Below, piece after piece: positions 52,640-61,495 of a DNA stretch of 64,000 nucleotides (positions within the stretch are counted from its first letter, which is position 1; every line of letters starts with the position of its first letter). The translations under genes and the position numbers were made by a program. The notes under the pieces were generated by a model. That model did no database searches, was not told where the DNA came from, and was given only the letters and a program-made list of their open reading frames with translations. Origin of the DNA: JAUVXJ01 sp034411995 (lineage in GTDB: Bacteria > Chloroflexota > Anaerolineae > UBA7937 > B3-Chlor); contig DAOUME010000026.1 in the NCBI GenBank assembly GCA_034411995.1, positions 310,001 through 374,000 on the forward strand, in the 5' to 3' direction.

Positions 52640-54423
52640 TTCAAACCGGGGGCCGAAACTGAAACGATGGGGGCCTGAGAAAGGCGCTGACATGTGCGGA
52701 ATCTGGCTTTTTCTCCCTTTTGCGCTGTCGTGCATTCATTTCAGTTTTTGCGTTCCGAAGAACAACGCAGAAACACACGTGCGTTAGCGCCGCACTAACC
52801 ATCACGAATCGTCAGCGAAGGTCCCATGCGCGTGATTCCGCCCCTACCACGGGCCGCTACGGTTGCCCAGCGCCCGAGTCCGCTGTCGGCTATGCGCAGG
52901 GTTTCTGCAGAACTCTGGCACACTGGGCTCCGCAACTTGATCCTATCTATGGGCATTGCTAGGGTCTCCAAGACATTTCGAGCCTTCCCCGTCCCAGACA
53001 ATGCCGCCACCGCACGCCCGATACCGTGGACGACCGACGACCGGTAGAGGAGCCCGTCGGGCTGAATGCTTGAGGCCGCTGACGGATCGGCACCGAGACA
53101 GAACCTTAGTTTCCTACCGCTCTCGTCTTTCCACGTCCCACCCTTGGCGGGCTGCCCAGTCGAACTATGCTATTACGGAAGGGGAGTATGCTCTTGGATG
53201 ATGATGCCACCGGGATGGCCTCAGATTCCTGGATCTCAACAGATGTAGATAGGGTCTCGTGGACGTTTTCCGTTCGCCTTGAAACGGCACCCGGCATTGG
53301 GAGAATACGATCGACGAGTTGGCAGATCTCTCGACGGAGCTGCTGAGGGTTTGTTCGGTCACGAACAGCTCGAGGTTTCTCCTTCTGCTCCACGGACATG
53401 GTGCCGGTTTGACATAGGGATTCAAGCGGGTGCGGGCTGAGTCGAAGCGCCGTTTGATGCGTAGCGGGTGGCGCTGGACATGGGGTGCGGGAGTCGTTGT
53501 TCTCTCCAGTAGGCACATCAGCGGCTGGGAAAGGTTGTAGCCCCGCCACATCTTCTCAGGGAGTTGGCTCATGGCGTTGGTTTGGGCGGCGGTGTCGAAG
53601 CGAGCCGGGCCCAGGGAGGACCTGACCACGGGTGAGTCCTACTGCTCCACCAAGCAGGGTTCATCTTGTTCCAGTCGGGTCAGGATCTGTCGCAGGGTTG
53701 AGATGATGATCCGATTCAGCTCATCAAGGAGACGTGGAGAGGCCTGGATCTCAGCATGGTGGGGCAGAAGGTTGGCCACCCCATCGGGGAAGGCTGCATG
53801 TTTCTTGCGCAGATATGGTCATCAGCCTCCGAGGTGATCCCTAAGGCATGGTCAACTCCACGGCCATAGTTGGTCCCCGCTGCCTCTGGCGAGGCTTCCG
53901 CTTCAAGCTGCTCAACATCAGGCGGGTCAGGCTGTCGCGATGCAAGCTCGTCATGGCCCGAAGTCATCCAGCAACCGCCCGCGCTCTAGCTTGACAGCTC
54001 TGAGATTCTGGTTCTTGACTCATCCAAGACAGCCAAAAGGTTCGCATAGGCTCGTCCTCTTTGCTTCGCGCGCAGTTCGCTAGGCGACATCATCATTTGG
54101 GTGAACTATGCCGCTGCGGTCCCAACTACAGGTGAGCGGTGAAGCAGATTGGGACCACTCACCGAAAGGGGTACCCTGACGACATTGCCTAGCGGTTTCC
54201 GCAACTGGAGATTATACTTTGAGCGGCTGCGGAGCCCAGTAGAGTGTGAGTGTGCCCATCTATTCGCTCGGGCGTTGGTGCGACAGATCGTATTCGCCAG
54301 TGGGCAAGGCCGTCGGAGGATGCGGTGACTCAGGCTGTGTTTAGCTGGGAGTGCAACGACCAAGCAGCCTGGCCACATCAGAACGGTGGCGAGGACCCAA
54401 GCGACTAGAGGACCATCCGAATC
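52640..54423. other. Degenerate 1.8-kb region
   Basis: No intact gene. Minus-strand fragments between 54010 and 53170 look protein-like (AAFPDGVANLLPHHAEIQAS, LLDELNRIIISTLRQILTRL, MSQLPEKMWRGYNLSQPLM) but are broken by a TAG and frame changes; they could be a dead transposase or phage-type gene. Not assignable. Confidence 0.45.
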
Positions 54424-55090
54424 ATGGAACTCAAGTACAGTTGGGCGAACGGGGGCATTCCCAGGAACGCCAGAATCGTCATTGCCGTGGATGTTCTCCG
54501 CGCAGGTACGACCCTCGTTTGCGCTGTGGAAAATGGTGCCCGCAGAATCCTTGTGGCCGACAGCGTCGACTCGGCACGACAGATGGCGGAGCGAGACGAA
54601 GCAGAGCTCATGGGCGAGACCAAATCAAAGCGGATTCCCGGGTTTAGGTTCGGCAACTCACCTGCGGAAATGATGCAGCACAACGTACCCGAGCATTTGG
54701 TGTTCACTTCCTCCAATTTCCCAAAGTGCCTGCAAGGCGTTGGGGGCGACGTTGAAGTCGTTGTCGGTGCTTTGCGGAACATGAGCGCCACGATCGAGCA
54801 CTGCCTCCGGCCACAGCAAGATCACGGAGGACTAGTCGTCATCGCACTCGCGGGCGACGAGGGCGTTCCGTGCGACAAAGATCTTGCGCTCGTCCTGGGA
54901 CAGTGGACCGTTTTCGCACGTTCGCGCACGATATCCGCGACGTAGCCCAGGGAGCTTGGTCCATGAATCAGCTCACTCTCTCTTTCTGAGGGCCGCGGGC
55001 TTCGCACGGGACGTTGAGATCGCATCGCGTGTTGATGTGCCCGATCTGGTGGTGAAAAGGTACAAGCTCGATGGAAGACGTAACACTTTT
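54424..55090 (+). pseudogene. Frameshifted ComB-family (2-phosphosulfolactate phosphatase-like) gene
   Basis: ATG 54424. VIAVDVLRAGTTLVCAVENG, GARRILVADSVDSARQMA, AELMGETKSKRIPGFRFGNS and GLVVIALAGDEGVP match the ComB family. The frame stops at 54945, but the typical end (GFARDVEIASRVDVPDLVVK) continues in the next frame to ~55090, so an indel lies at about 54900-54990. The TTNGT-type phosphate site is altered to FTSSNFP. Probably inactive. Confidence 0.7.
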
Positions 55091-55454
55091 CCACTCCAGT
55101 CAGCGTCGAGATCCAATCCCACTAGGAGACTCTGCCAGGGGGAAAGTGTCAGGAAGTCGACCGAGTGAGATCAAAGAGGGTGTCATCACCTCTTGTTGAG
55201 ATCGTGCTACTCCCCGCTGGAAGACGAGAGACAGGAGTCGACTGAGTATGAGTCTGTTACTGAAGGGTTGTTCCGTCGTGGGATGCCCTTTTTCCGGTCC
55301 CTAGCGAGTGAGAGCGCTGGGCCTGCCTATTGGCGCAGTACAATCTCATCGCAGAACAGTAGACCTATGTATCGAACCCCCCGGGGATTCTGCCCACGCT
55401 AGGGGCCATCAGAAGGTCACCACCAGCGGCTGCACTATGCTTCCTTTGATAAGT

Positions 55455-55490
55455 AACCGCGCCCGGGATTCGAACCTGCGCACATAGGCG
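55455..55490 (-). other. tRNA-like 3' fragment (T-arm)
   Basis: GGTTCGAATCC (55476-55466, minus) with flanking GCGCA and CGGGCGCGG resembles a T-arm and acceptor 3' strand without a complete tRNA around it. It lies 150 bp from tRNA-Asp, beyond its terminator. It could be a scar of an integrated element at a tRNA. Confidence 0.4.
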
Positions 55491-55523
55491 CAACAAGGCA
55501 CGATCGGTACTCAATTCCAAGAA

Positions 55524-55549
55524 GAAACCCCACCGAGAGGTGGGGTTTC
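55524..55549 (-). terminator. Terminator after tRNA-Asp
   Basis: Perfect 11-bp stem GAAACCCCACC (55524-55534) / GGTGGGGTTTC (55539-55549) with a 4-nt loop; the minus-strand tail is TTCTTGG after TTTC. Typical after tRNA genes. Confidence 0.8.
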
Positions 55550-55633
55550 TCTGCGCTACATTGACTCAGCGGGCACTGTTGCGCCACCAGTCTGCCAACT
55601 TCGCCCCTGGTGGCAGTATCATAACGCCACAGG

Positions 55634-55709
55634 CGGGGACGACGGGATTCGAACCCGCGATCTCCTGCTTGACAGGCAGGTGTGTTCAACCAGGCTACAC
55701 CACGCCCCC
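55634..55709 (-). tRNA. tRNA-Asp (GTC)
   Basis: 76 nt. Acceptor GGGGGCG pairs with CGTCCCC (one G-T), anticodon stem CCTGC/GCAGG around CTGTCAA, anticodon GTC; T-arm CGGGTTCGAATCCCG. Discriminator G at 55634. The next bases are CCT, so CCA is not encoded and must be added by the cca product. Confidence 0.95.
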
Positions 55710-55882
55710 GCGTATCACCTTCATATGTTACCACATGTGCCCGAATTCGTCAAACCGCTCCCCCTTCTCCACCGGACGGCATCGCGAGACCGACATTGAG
55801 TTCCGTCAGAAGACAGTGGCGTTCAAGTGCCGGTCCGCTGACTGGCAGATGACCTCGGCCTGGGTCATTCTCCGCTACCATG

Positions 55883-57637
55883 CTACGATACCCCTATCGG
55901 CTCGTACTCGGCCTGGACCTCGTTGAGGCGTCTGTAGAGACCCTCACGGGCCAGCAACTCATCGTGGGTCCCCATCTCCACAATCCGACTCCCCTCCAGG
56001 ACAACGATGACATCTGCTCCACGGATTGTGGATAGGCGATGCGCAATGATGATCGTCGTCTTGCCCGCCATCAGCCGGTCCAACGCCTGTTGTATCAGCA
56101 ACTCGGTCTCGGTGTCCACCGATGAGGTCGCCTCGTCCAGGATCAGGATCGGCGCATCCTTGAGCACTGCCCGGGCGATCGCCAAGCGCTGCCTCTGGCC
56201 GCCAGATAGCTTAACGCCTCGCTCGCCGATCACCGTGTCGTAGCCGTCAGGCAACCGCGCAATGAACTCGTGGGCATTGGCGGTCTTAGCCGCCTGAATC
56301 ATCTCCTCTTCGGTGGCCCCCGGCCGGCTAAAGGGGATGTTGTCGCGCACCGTTCCGTGGAACAGGAACACATCCTGGAGAACTATGCTGATCTGCTGAC
56401 GCAGGCTCTTCAGGGTCAGATCGCGGATGTCGTGGCCGTCCAGGGTAATCGATCCCTCAAGCACGTCGTAGAACCGGGGGATGAGGTTGACCAGGGTCGT
56501 CTTGCCCACGCCCGTCGGTCCCACCAGTGCCACCACGCTGCCTGGTGTTATGTCCAGATTGATGTGCTCCAGCACCGGGTCCCCCGTGCCATAGCCGAAG
56601 CCTACGTCGAGGAAGCGAACCGCACCCCTGGCCCTGCGGGACAGCTCGATCGCATCGGGGCGCTCTAATACGTCGGGCTGTTCATCCAGCAACTCGTTCA
56701 CACGCTCCGCACCTGCGAGGGCCTGCTGTACCTCCTCCCACGCCTCGGTCAGGACCCGCACGGGCTCGTACAGCATCTCCAGGTAGAGAAAATAGGCCAC
56801 CAGATCCTCAATGGGGAGAGTCTGGCGCAGCACGAAAAGCCCTCCAAAGTACACCAGCACGATCATCCCCAAAGACGAGGAGAACTCCACGAAAGGGTGG
56901 AACGTGGCCATCAGGCGTAACGCGTGCAGCAGTGAATCGCGATATCTCGCGATATGGCCATAGATGTTGGCTGCCTCGATCTCCTCCCTGGTGAAAGCCA
57001 TGATCTCACGAATCCCTGAGAGGTTATCGTTGAGCGCTGCATTCAGCTCACCCAATTCGACCTGGCGTTTGCGAAATGCCGGTCCCACGTACCTGCCGAA
57101 CCCTCGCATAGCCAAGACGATCAGGGGAATCGGGATCATGCTCAACAACGCCAGTCGCCAACTCATGCTGAGCAGCACCCCTGTGACTCCGATGAGCATG
57201 AACACGTTCACCATCACATCGGGTACCGCATGGGCGATCAGTTGCTCGAACAGGTCCGAGTCGTTCACCATGCGCGACATCAGTTGGCCCGTCTGCTTGT
57301 CCTCGTAGAACCGGAGCGACAGACGCTGGAGGTGCTCATAGATCTCCAACCGAACGTCTGCGACTACGTTCCAACCCGCGACGTGGGCCATGTAGCTTCT
57401 CACGAATCGTAGGACTGCCCGCGCGACATAGACGACCAGGGCCAGCGCCGCCAAGCGAGTGATGGAACCCACAGCCTCCAATCCCGCAGAAGGATCGGTC
57501 ACGATGGCGACCATGCTCCTGACGATCCACGGGATGGTCAGTTGCGCGGCCACGAGCAAGAACATGCTGAGCACGGTGAGGGCCAGCGGCCCAATGTACC
57601 GCCGTGCGTACTTCAATAAGAACCTAAGCTGTCTCAT
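55883..57637 (-). CDS. ABC exporter, fused permease and ATPase (MsbA/LmrA type)
   Basis: 584 residues. Six membrane helices in residues ~15-310 with the coupling region RLEIYEHLQRLSLRFYEDKQ, then the ATPase: Walker A VGPTGVGKTTLVNLIPRFY (~370), Q-loop ISIVLQDVFLFHGTVRDN, signature KLSGGQRQRLAIARAVLKDA, Walker B ILILDEATSSVDTETE and switch His in IIIAHRLSTI. A homodimeric exporter of lipids, drugs or peptides; substrate unknown. Upstream (57791-57796, minus) TATGAT preceded by TGG is a possible extended -10. Confidence 0.93.
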   Translation of the reverse strand: MRQLRFLLKYARRYIGPLALTVLSMFLLVAAQLTIPWIVRSMVAIVTDPSAGLEAVGSITRLAALALVVYVARAVLRFVRSYMAHVAGWNVVADVRLEIYEHLQRLSLRFYEDKQTGQLMSRMVNDSDLFEQLIAHAVPDVMVNVFMLIGVTGVLLSMSWRLALLSMIPIPLIVLAMRGFGRYVGPAFRKRQVELGELNAALNDNLSGIREIMAFTREEIEAANIYGHIARYRDSLLHALRLMATFHPFVEFSSSLGMIVLVYFGGLFVLRQTLPIEDLVAYFLYLEMLYEPVRVLTEAWEEVQQALAGAERVNELLDEQPDVLERPDAIELSRRARGAVRFLDVGFGYGTGDPVLEHINLDITPGSVVALVGPTGVGKTTLVNLIPRFYDVLEGSITLDGHDIRDLTLKSLRQQISIVLQDVFLFHGTVRDNIPFSRPGATEEEMIQAAKTANAHEFIARLPDGYDTVIGERGVKLSGGQRQRLAIARAVLKDAPILILDEATSSVDTETELLIQQALDRLMAGKTTIIIAHRLSTIRGADVIVVLEGSRIVEMGTHDELLAREGLYRRLNEVQAEYEPIGVS

Positions 57638-57949
57638 GGTACGATCGCCCAGGGCACCCGCTCACCACTGGCTGCCTGCCGAAACCTTCGGTAACTGCAC
57701 CACCGCTCGCCCCCTGCTCTCTCCTGGGTGGGCAAGGCCGCAACCCGCATTCTGGCGTTCCTCTAATCTAATAGCCTGCCATATACGATCATCATACCAC
57801 CGTTCTGGGATGCCCGATAGGGCCATTTGAGAGATGATTGGAGACATCCATTCAATCGCCTTGACGTGGCCTGGAGGGTATTGGCTCTGGACATCATGCC
57901 AATTGCGCGCTATCATGTGAGCAGATGTTGATGTCTGGGACCTGCAAGG
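57638..57949. other. Intergenic region, divergent ABC exporter and DMT genes
   Basis: Contains the possible extended -10 TGGTATGAT (minus, 57791-57799) with a ~150-nt leader to the exporter. No small gene is convincing. Confidence 0.4.
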
Positions 57950-58954
57950 ATGCCAAGAACTGTGCCCTCCTCGAGTTCCAACGGTTCAAACCTCACTCGT
58001 GGCTACTCCATCGCCCTGATCAGCGCGGCCCTGTTGTCGACCACCTCCATCCTCATCCGACACCTCACCCAATACTACCACCTGCCTCCTCTGGTGCTGG
58101 CCTTCTGGCGAGACGGCTTCGTGGTACTCACCCTGCTGCCCGTGCTCGGGCTGCTGCGCCCCCTCTTGCTGCGGGTGAAACATCAACACCTCTTCTATTT
58201 GGTCGTCTACGGCCTCGTGCTGGCGATCTTCAACTCCCTGTGGACCTTCTCGGTCGCTCTTAACGGGGCTGCCGTCGCCACCGTTCTGGGCTACTCTTCA
58301 GCGGCGTTCACTGTAGTACTGGGCTGGTGGCTCCTGAAAGAAAGCCTTGGCTGGGCAAAGATCCTGGCGGTCGCCCTAAGCATCGGAGGCTGCGTTCTGG
58401 TCTCAGGGGCGCTGTACTCAGCGGCCTGGCACGCCAACGCCATGGGCATCGTGACCGGAACACTCTCCGGCCTGCTGTATGCGATCTATAGCCTCATGGG
58501 CCGGTCGGCTGCGCAGCGAGGGTTGAACCCGTGGACGACTCTGCTGTGGACTTTCAGCTTTGCTGCCCTGATCTTGCTGCTCTTCAACCTCCTGCCAGGC
58601 GGGCCTCTGCCCGGCACAGCCAGGTACCCGTCAGAGCTCTTCTGGCTCGGGAACGCCCTGTCTGGTTGGGGCTTTCTGTTCCTGCTGGGGGCGGGCCCGA
58701 CCGTGGGAGGATTCGGACTCTACAATGTAAGCCTGGCCTACCTGCCTTCCAGTGTGGCCAACCTCATCGTCACCTCGGAACCGGTCTTCACCGCTATCAC
58801 CGCCTATTTTCTGTTTGGCGAAGTTCTGAGCGGGGCGCAGTTGGCAGGCAGCCTGATGATCCTGTCCGGGGTGGTCTTCCTGAGGATCCATCAAGGCCGC
58901 CTGGCCCGCAGAGACCAGCCCACGCCGAAGAACGGCCAAAGGGAGTCGATGTGA
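57950..58954 (+). CDS. EamA/DMT-family transporter
   Basis: 334 residues, ten predicted helices in two five-helix repeats: first repeat YSIALISAALLSTTSILIRH with FWRDGFVV and ALNGAAVATVLGYSSAAFTV, second with GLLYAIYSLMGRSAA, LYNVSLAYLPSSVANLIVTS (the EamA signature) and FTAITAYFLFGEVLSGAQLA. Inner-membrane exporter of amino acids or metabolites; substrate unknown. Its stop overlaps the start of an aminotransferase remnant (GTGA). Confidence 0.9.
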   Translation: MPRTVPSSSSNGSNLTRGYSIALISAALLSTTSILIRHLTQYYHLPPLVLAFWRDGFVVLTLLPVLGLLRPLLLRVKHQHLFYLVVYGLVLAIFNSLWTFSVALNGAAVATVLGYSSAAFTVVLGWWLLKESLGWAKILAVALSIGGCVLVSGALYSAAWHANAMGIVTGTLSGLLYAIYSLMGRSAAQRGLNPWTTLLWTFSFAALILLLFNLLPGGPLPGTARYPSELFWLGNALSGWGFLFLLGAGPTVGGFGLYNVSLAYLPSSVANLIVTSEPVFTAITAYFLFGEVLSGAQLAGSLMILSGVVFLRIHQGRLARRDQPTPKNGQRESM

Positions 58955-59108
58955 ATCACATCCTGAGATGCCACGAAGTAGTCAAAACGGACTTCGTTCG
59001 GGGGCGAGGCTGCTACCTGTATGATGCTCAGAGTAGGAGGTACGTCGATTTTGAAGCGGGGACCTAGTGTACCGCTCTAGGGCATGGCCATTGGCGGGTC
59101 ACCAATCC
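58951..59108 (+). pseudogene. N-terminal remnant of class III aminotransferase
   Basis: GTG 58951 overlaps the DMT stop. MNHILRCHEVVKTDFVRGRG, CYLYDAQSRRYVDFEAGT, then TAG at 59065-59067 in place of the family Trp, then CTALGHGHWRVTNPL in the same frame until the convergent gene's end. Clear acetylornithine/ornithine-type start, the rest deleted. Confidence 0.85.
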
Positions 59109-59109
59109 G

Positions 59110-59970
59110 CTACCCCCACCGGAACATCCAGGTCTCGCTCGGAGGACTGATGTTCACCCCGACGCCAGTGTTCGTGCGATCCCGAACAACCGTTACGCTC
59201 CATTTGACGATGCGATCCCCGCCAAGCAGGTTGTAGAGATCATCACCCTCGACGAGCCAGCTCGTCTCCTTGGTCCATCCTCCTTGCCCTACGGAAGGCT
59301 CGTTCTGGCTGTCGGTATAAGTCAGGGCAACTGCGTACCACTCGTCTTCGGCCAGCGTTCCCACAGCTTCCCACCTCAGCTCGATGCGGGCCCCGTAGCT
59401 GAAGACGAGAGGGTGATCCGGTGCCCAATCTGATTGGTCCTCAGGCTCGATCAGCTCGGGCGCTGCGTACGTGAAACCAGGGGTCTCAGTCGGGGTTGGA
59501 GTCTGCGTCTCAACGGGCGAGGGCGACACGGTGGGTGTGAGAGTTGCCGTGGCCGTCACCGTGGCGGTCTCGGTGATGATAGGAGTGAACGTCGCCGTGG
59601 CTGTCGGTGTCGCCGTGGGAGGGCGCGGCGTGGCTGTGAACGTGGCCGTGGGGGGCAGGATGACCTCCGTTGGCGTAGGCGTCGGGGCCGCGGCTACGAA
59701 GGGCAAGCCAAAGGGAAGGGGCACCAGGGTCAAGATCACGTACACCACGATGGCCACCACAGCGAGGCCGCCCGCGCTACCGAGAAGCTTCCACGGTATC
59801 CTCCTCCGCGCCAGGTCCTCCCCGCAGTGGGGGCACACGGCCAGACCGGCCCTGATCTCCCCCTTGCACCGCGGACACGTCGCATGCTCTCTTCGCAATC
59901 GCGCACCACAACGTGAGCAGACGACATCCTTGGACGAAACGGGTGCGCCGCACCACCGGCAGCTCTCCAT
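59110..59970 (-). CDS. Double zinc-ribbon membrane protein with Thr/Pro stalk
   Basis: 286 residues. Two cytoplasmic zinc ribbons (CRWCGAPVSSKDVVCSRCG and CPRCKGEIRAGLAVCPHCG), a membrane helix (~62-85), a Thr/Pro/Ala stalk (~95-165) and an extracellular ~120-residue domain (IELRWEAVGTLAEDEWYAVA, TKETSWLVEGDDLYNL). Domain order predicts N-inside topology. The function is unknown; this build is common in Chloroflexota. It ends the minus-strand set with the GDT1-like and RseP-like genes, 4 bp after the former. Confidence 0.85.
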   Translation of the reverse strand: MESCRWCGAPVSSKDVVCSRCGARLRREHATCPRCKGEIRAGLAVCPHCGEDLARRRIPWKLLGSAGGLAVVAIVVYVILTLVPLPFGLPFVAAAPTPTPTEVILPPTATFTATPRPPTATPTATATFTPIITETATVTATATLTPTVSPSPVETQTPTPTETPGFTYAAPELIEPEDQSDWAPDHPLVFSYGARIELRWEAVGTLAEDEWYAVALTYTDSQNEPSVGQGGWTKETSWLVEGDDLYNLLGGDRIVKWSVTVVRDRTNTGVGVNISPPSETWMFRWG

Positions 59971-59974
59971 TTCG

Positions 59975-60271
59975 CTAGGACCCCCTGGGGATAAGCATGA
60001 ATACGCCGATCACCACGAACAATGCGCCCGCCGCCATCCGTATGTAGCGGGCGGGGATCACCTTCGTCAGAGTGCCCCCGATGGCGACCGCGATGAGGGT
60101 GACCAGAGCCAGCGCCAGCACGGCGCCCACGAAGACCGTCAAGGGGGCCCTCGATTCAGCAGACATGGCGATGGCGGCCAGTTGAGTCTTGTCACCCAAC
60201 TCTGCCAGGAAGATGAGCCCGAACGTGCTCGCCAGCACTCTCCAATCCACCGTGTCTTCTACCTCCGTCAA
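59975..60271 (-). CDS. TMEM165/GDT1-family cation transporter, single repeat
   Basis: 98 residues, three helices. The family motif FLAELGDKTQLAAIAM appears once, so the protein is a half-size unit that should dimerise, whereas full GDT1 proteins carry two copies. Relatives exchange Mn2+/Ca2+. ATG overlaps the RseP-like stop by 4 bp, so the genes are coupled. No second half-size gene is adjacent. Confidence 0.85.
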   Translation of the reverse strand: MTEVEDTVDWRVLASTFGLIFLAELGDKTQLAAIAMSAESRAPLTVFVGAVLALALVTLIAVAIGGTLTKVIPARYIRMAAGALFVVIGVFMLIPRGS

Positions 60272-61335
60272 CGAAGAAGTGAGCCACCACTGGTGACGCG
60301 AAGGATGTCGAAATACGACACGATCAGCACCATACCCAGCAGGATCACCAGCCCGATGACGTGCACCAACCCTTCCCGCTGAGGTGAGATGCGCTTGCCT
60401 CGTCTCAGGGCTTCCAGAACCACGAATACGAGCCGTCCGCCATCAAGGCCCGGGAAAGGCAGGATGTTGAGGATACCCACCTGCGTGCTGAGAAAGGCGG
60501 CGAACCGCATCGTGTCTGCCAACCCGTATTGCACGGCTTCGCTGGTGGCCTGGAATATACCTATCGGGCCCGCTACCTGGGGGGCCACCAAGCCCCTGAT
60601 CACCGCCACTGCCCAACTGAAGATGGCAAAGAGCCACAAGCCAGTCTCGTAGATTCCCCGAGGGATCGCCTCCCAGATCGCATACGACTTGACCACCAGC
60701 GGCGGCCCAATCCTGATCCCCATGGGCCCCTCATCCTCAGGGTGCTCCACCCTCGGAGTGATCTCCACGACCGTCACTGAGCTACCCCTTCGCAAGGAGA
60801 GGCTCATCTGCTGGCCCAAATGCTCGCGCGTGTAGGCGCTCAGGCCCTCGTAGTCGGCCACATCCTGCCCATCCACCGCGATCACCGTGTCGCCGACCCG
60901 CAGTCCCGCCTCGTCCGCCGGCGAGCCCGGCACGACTTCGTAGATACCCGCACCTGGTGCGCTCTCGTCGGGAGTCAGCGTACCCATCATGTACACAGCG
61001 CTCAAAAGGACGATGGCCAAGACGATGTTCATGATGGAGCCAGCGGAGAGAACCGTGGCCCTGGCCAGCCTGCTCTTGCTGGCCAGGCTGCCGGGTGCCT
61101 CCGGATCTTCTTCGCCCACCATGCGCACGAAACCGCCCACGGGTATGGCATTGATGGTGAACTCCGTATCCCCTCGCTTGGCTATGGTGAACAGCCTGGG
61201 AGGATAACCTATGCCAAACTCCTCCACTTTGACGCCAGCTCTCCTGGCAGCCACGAAGTGACCCACCTCGTGGGCCAACACCATGACCGTGAACACGACT
61301 GCGACTGCGATTACCGTGATCAGCCCCGAAACCAT
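60268..61335 (-). CDS. rseP: RseP-like site-2 protease (M50B)
   Basis: 355 residues from ATG 61335 (AGAGGA site); TTG 61338 is adjacent. Zinc motif MVLAHEVGHFVAARRAG near residue 25, PDZ domain ~125-200 (YEVVPGSPADEAGLRVGDTV), second metal motif NILPFPGLDGGRLVFVVLEA near 300. An inner-membrane protease that cuts anti-sigma factors or signal peptide remnants. First gene of the three-gene set. Confidence 0.92.
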   Translation of the reverse strand: MVSGLITVIAVAVVFTVMVLAHEVGHFVAARRAGVKVEEFGIGYPPRLFTIAKRGDTEFTINAIPVGGFVRMVGEEDPEAPGSLASKSRLARATVLSAGSIMNIVLAIVLLSAVYMMGTLTPDESAPGAGIYEVVPGSPADEAGLRVGDTVIAVDGQDVADYEGLSAYTREHLGQQMSLSLRRGSSVTVVEITPRVEHPEDEGPMGIRIGPPLVVKSYAIWEAIPRGIYETGLWLFAIFSWAVAVIRGLVAPQVAGPIGIFQATSEAVQYGLADTMRFAAFLSTQVGILNILPFPGLDGGRLVFVVLEALRRGKRISPQREGLVHVIGLVILLGMVLIVSYFDILRVTSGGSLLR

Positions 61336-61352
61336 CAACGCGATCCTCTTCT

Positions 61353-61376
61353 CGTCGCGCTCTCGTGAGCGCGACG
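61353..61376 (-). promoter_or_regulatory. 10-bp hairpin in the rseP leader
   Basis: CGTCGCGCTC, 4-nt loop, GAGCGCGACG: perfect stem 18 nt before the ATG, in the 5' leader. It could occlude the ribosome site region. Confidence 0.6.
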
Positions 61377-61385
61377 AATATATAC

Positions 61386-61415
61386 ATTATAGCCCGTGCA
61401 GCTCGGCTACTGCAA
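61386..61415 (-). promoter_or_regulatory. Promoter for rseP set
   Basis: Minus strand: TTGCAG (61415-61410), 18-bp spacer, TATAAT (61391-61386). Confidence 0.75.
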
Positions 61416-61458
61416 ATCGCCAGCTTCCTGCACCCGCATCGGCAAGCGGACCAAGCCA

Positions 61459-61487
61459 TTGCCCACCCGCGTCAGAGCCGATACAAT
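61459..61487 (+). promoter_or_regulatory. Promoter for the nucleotidyltransferase-like gene
   Basis: TTGCCC (61459-61464), 17-bp spacer, TACAAT (61482-61487). The ATG is at 61496, so the message would be almost leaderless. Back to back with the rseP promoter. Confidence 0.65.
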
Positions 61488-61495
61488 ACCCACAA

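Noticed and set aside
55435..55734. 99-codon minus-strand frame
   Set aside because: It is the chance translation of tRNA-Asp, its terminator and the tRNA-like fragment.
57662..57916. 84-residue small gene upstream of the ABC exporter
   Set aside because: It overlaps the probable exporter leader, has no ribosome site and no motif.
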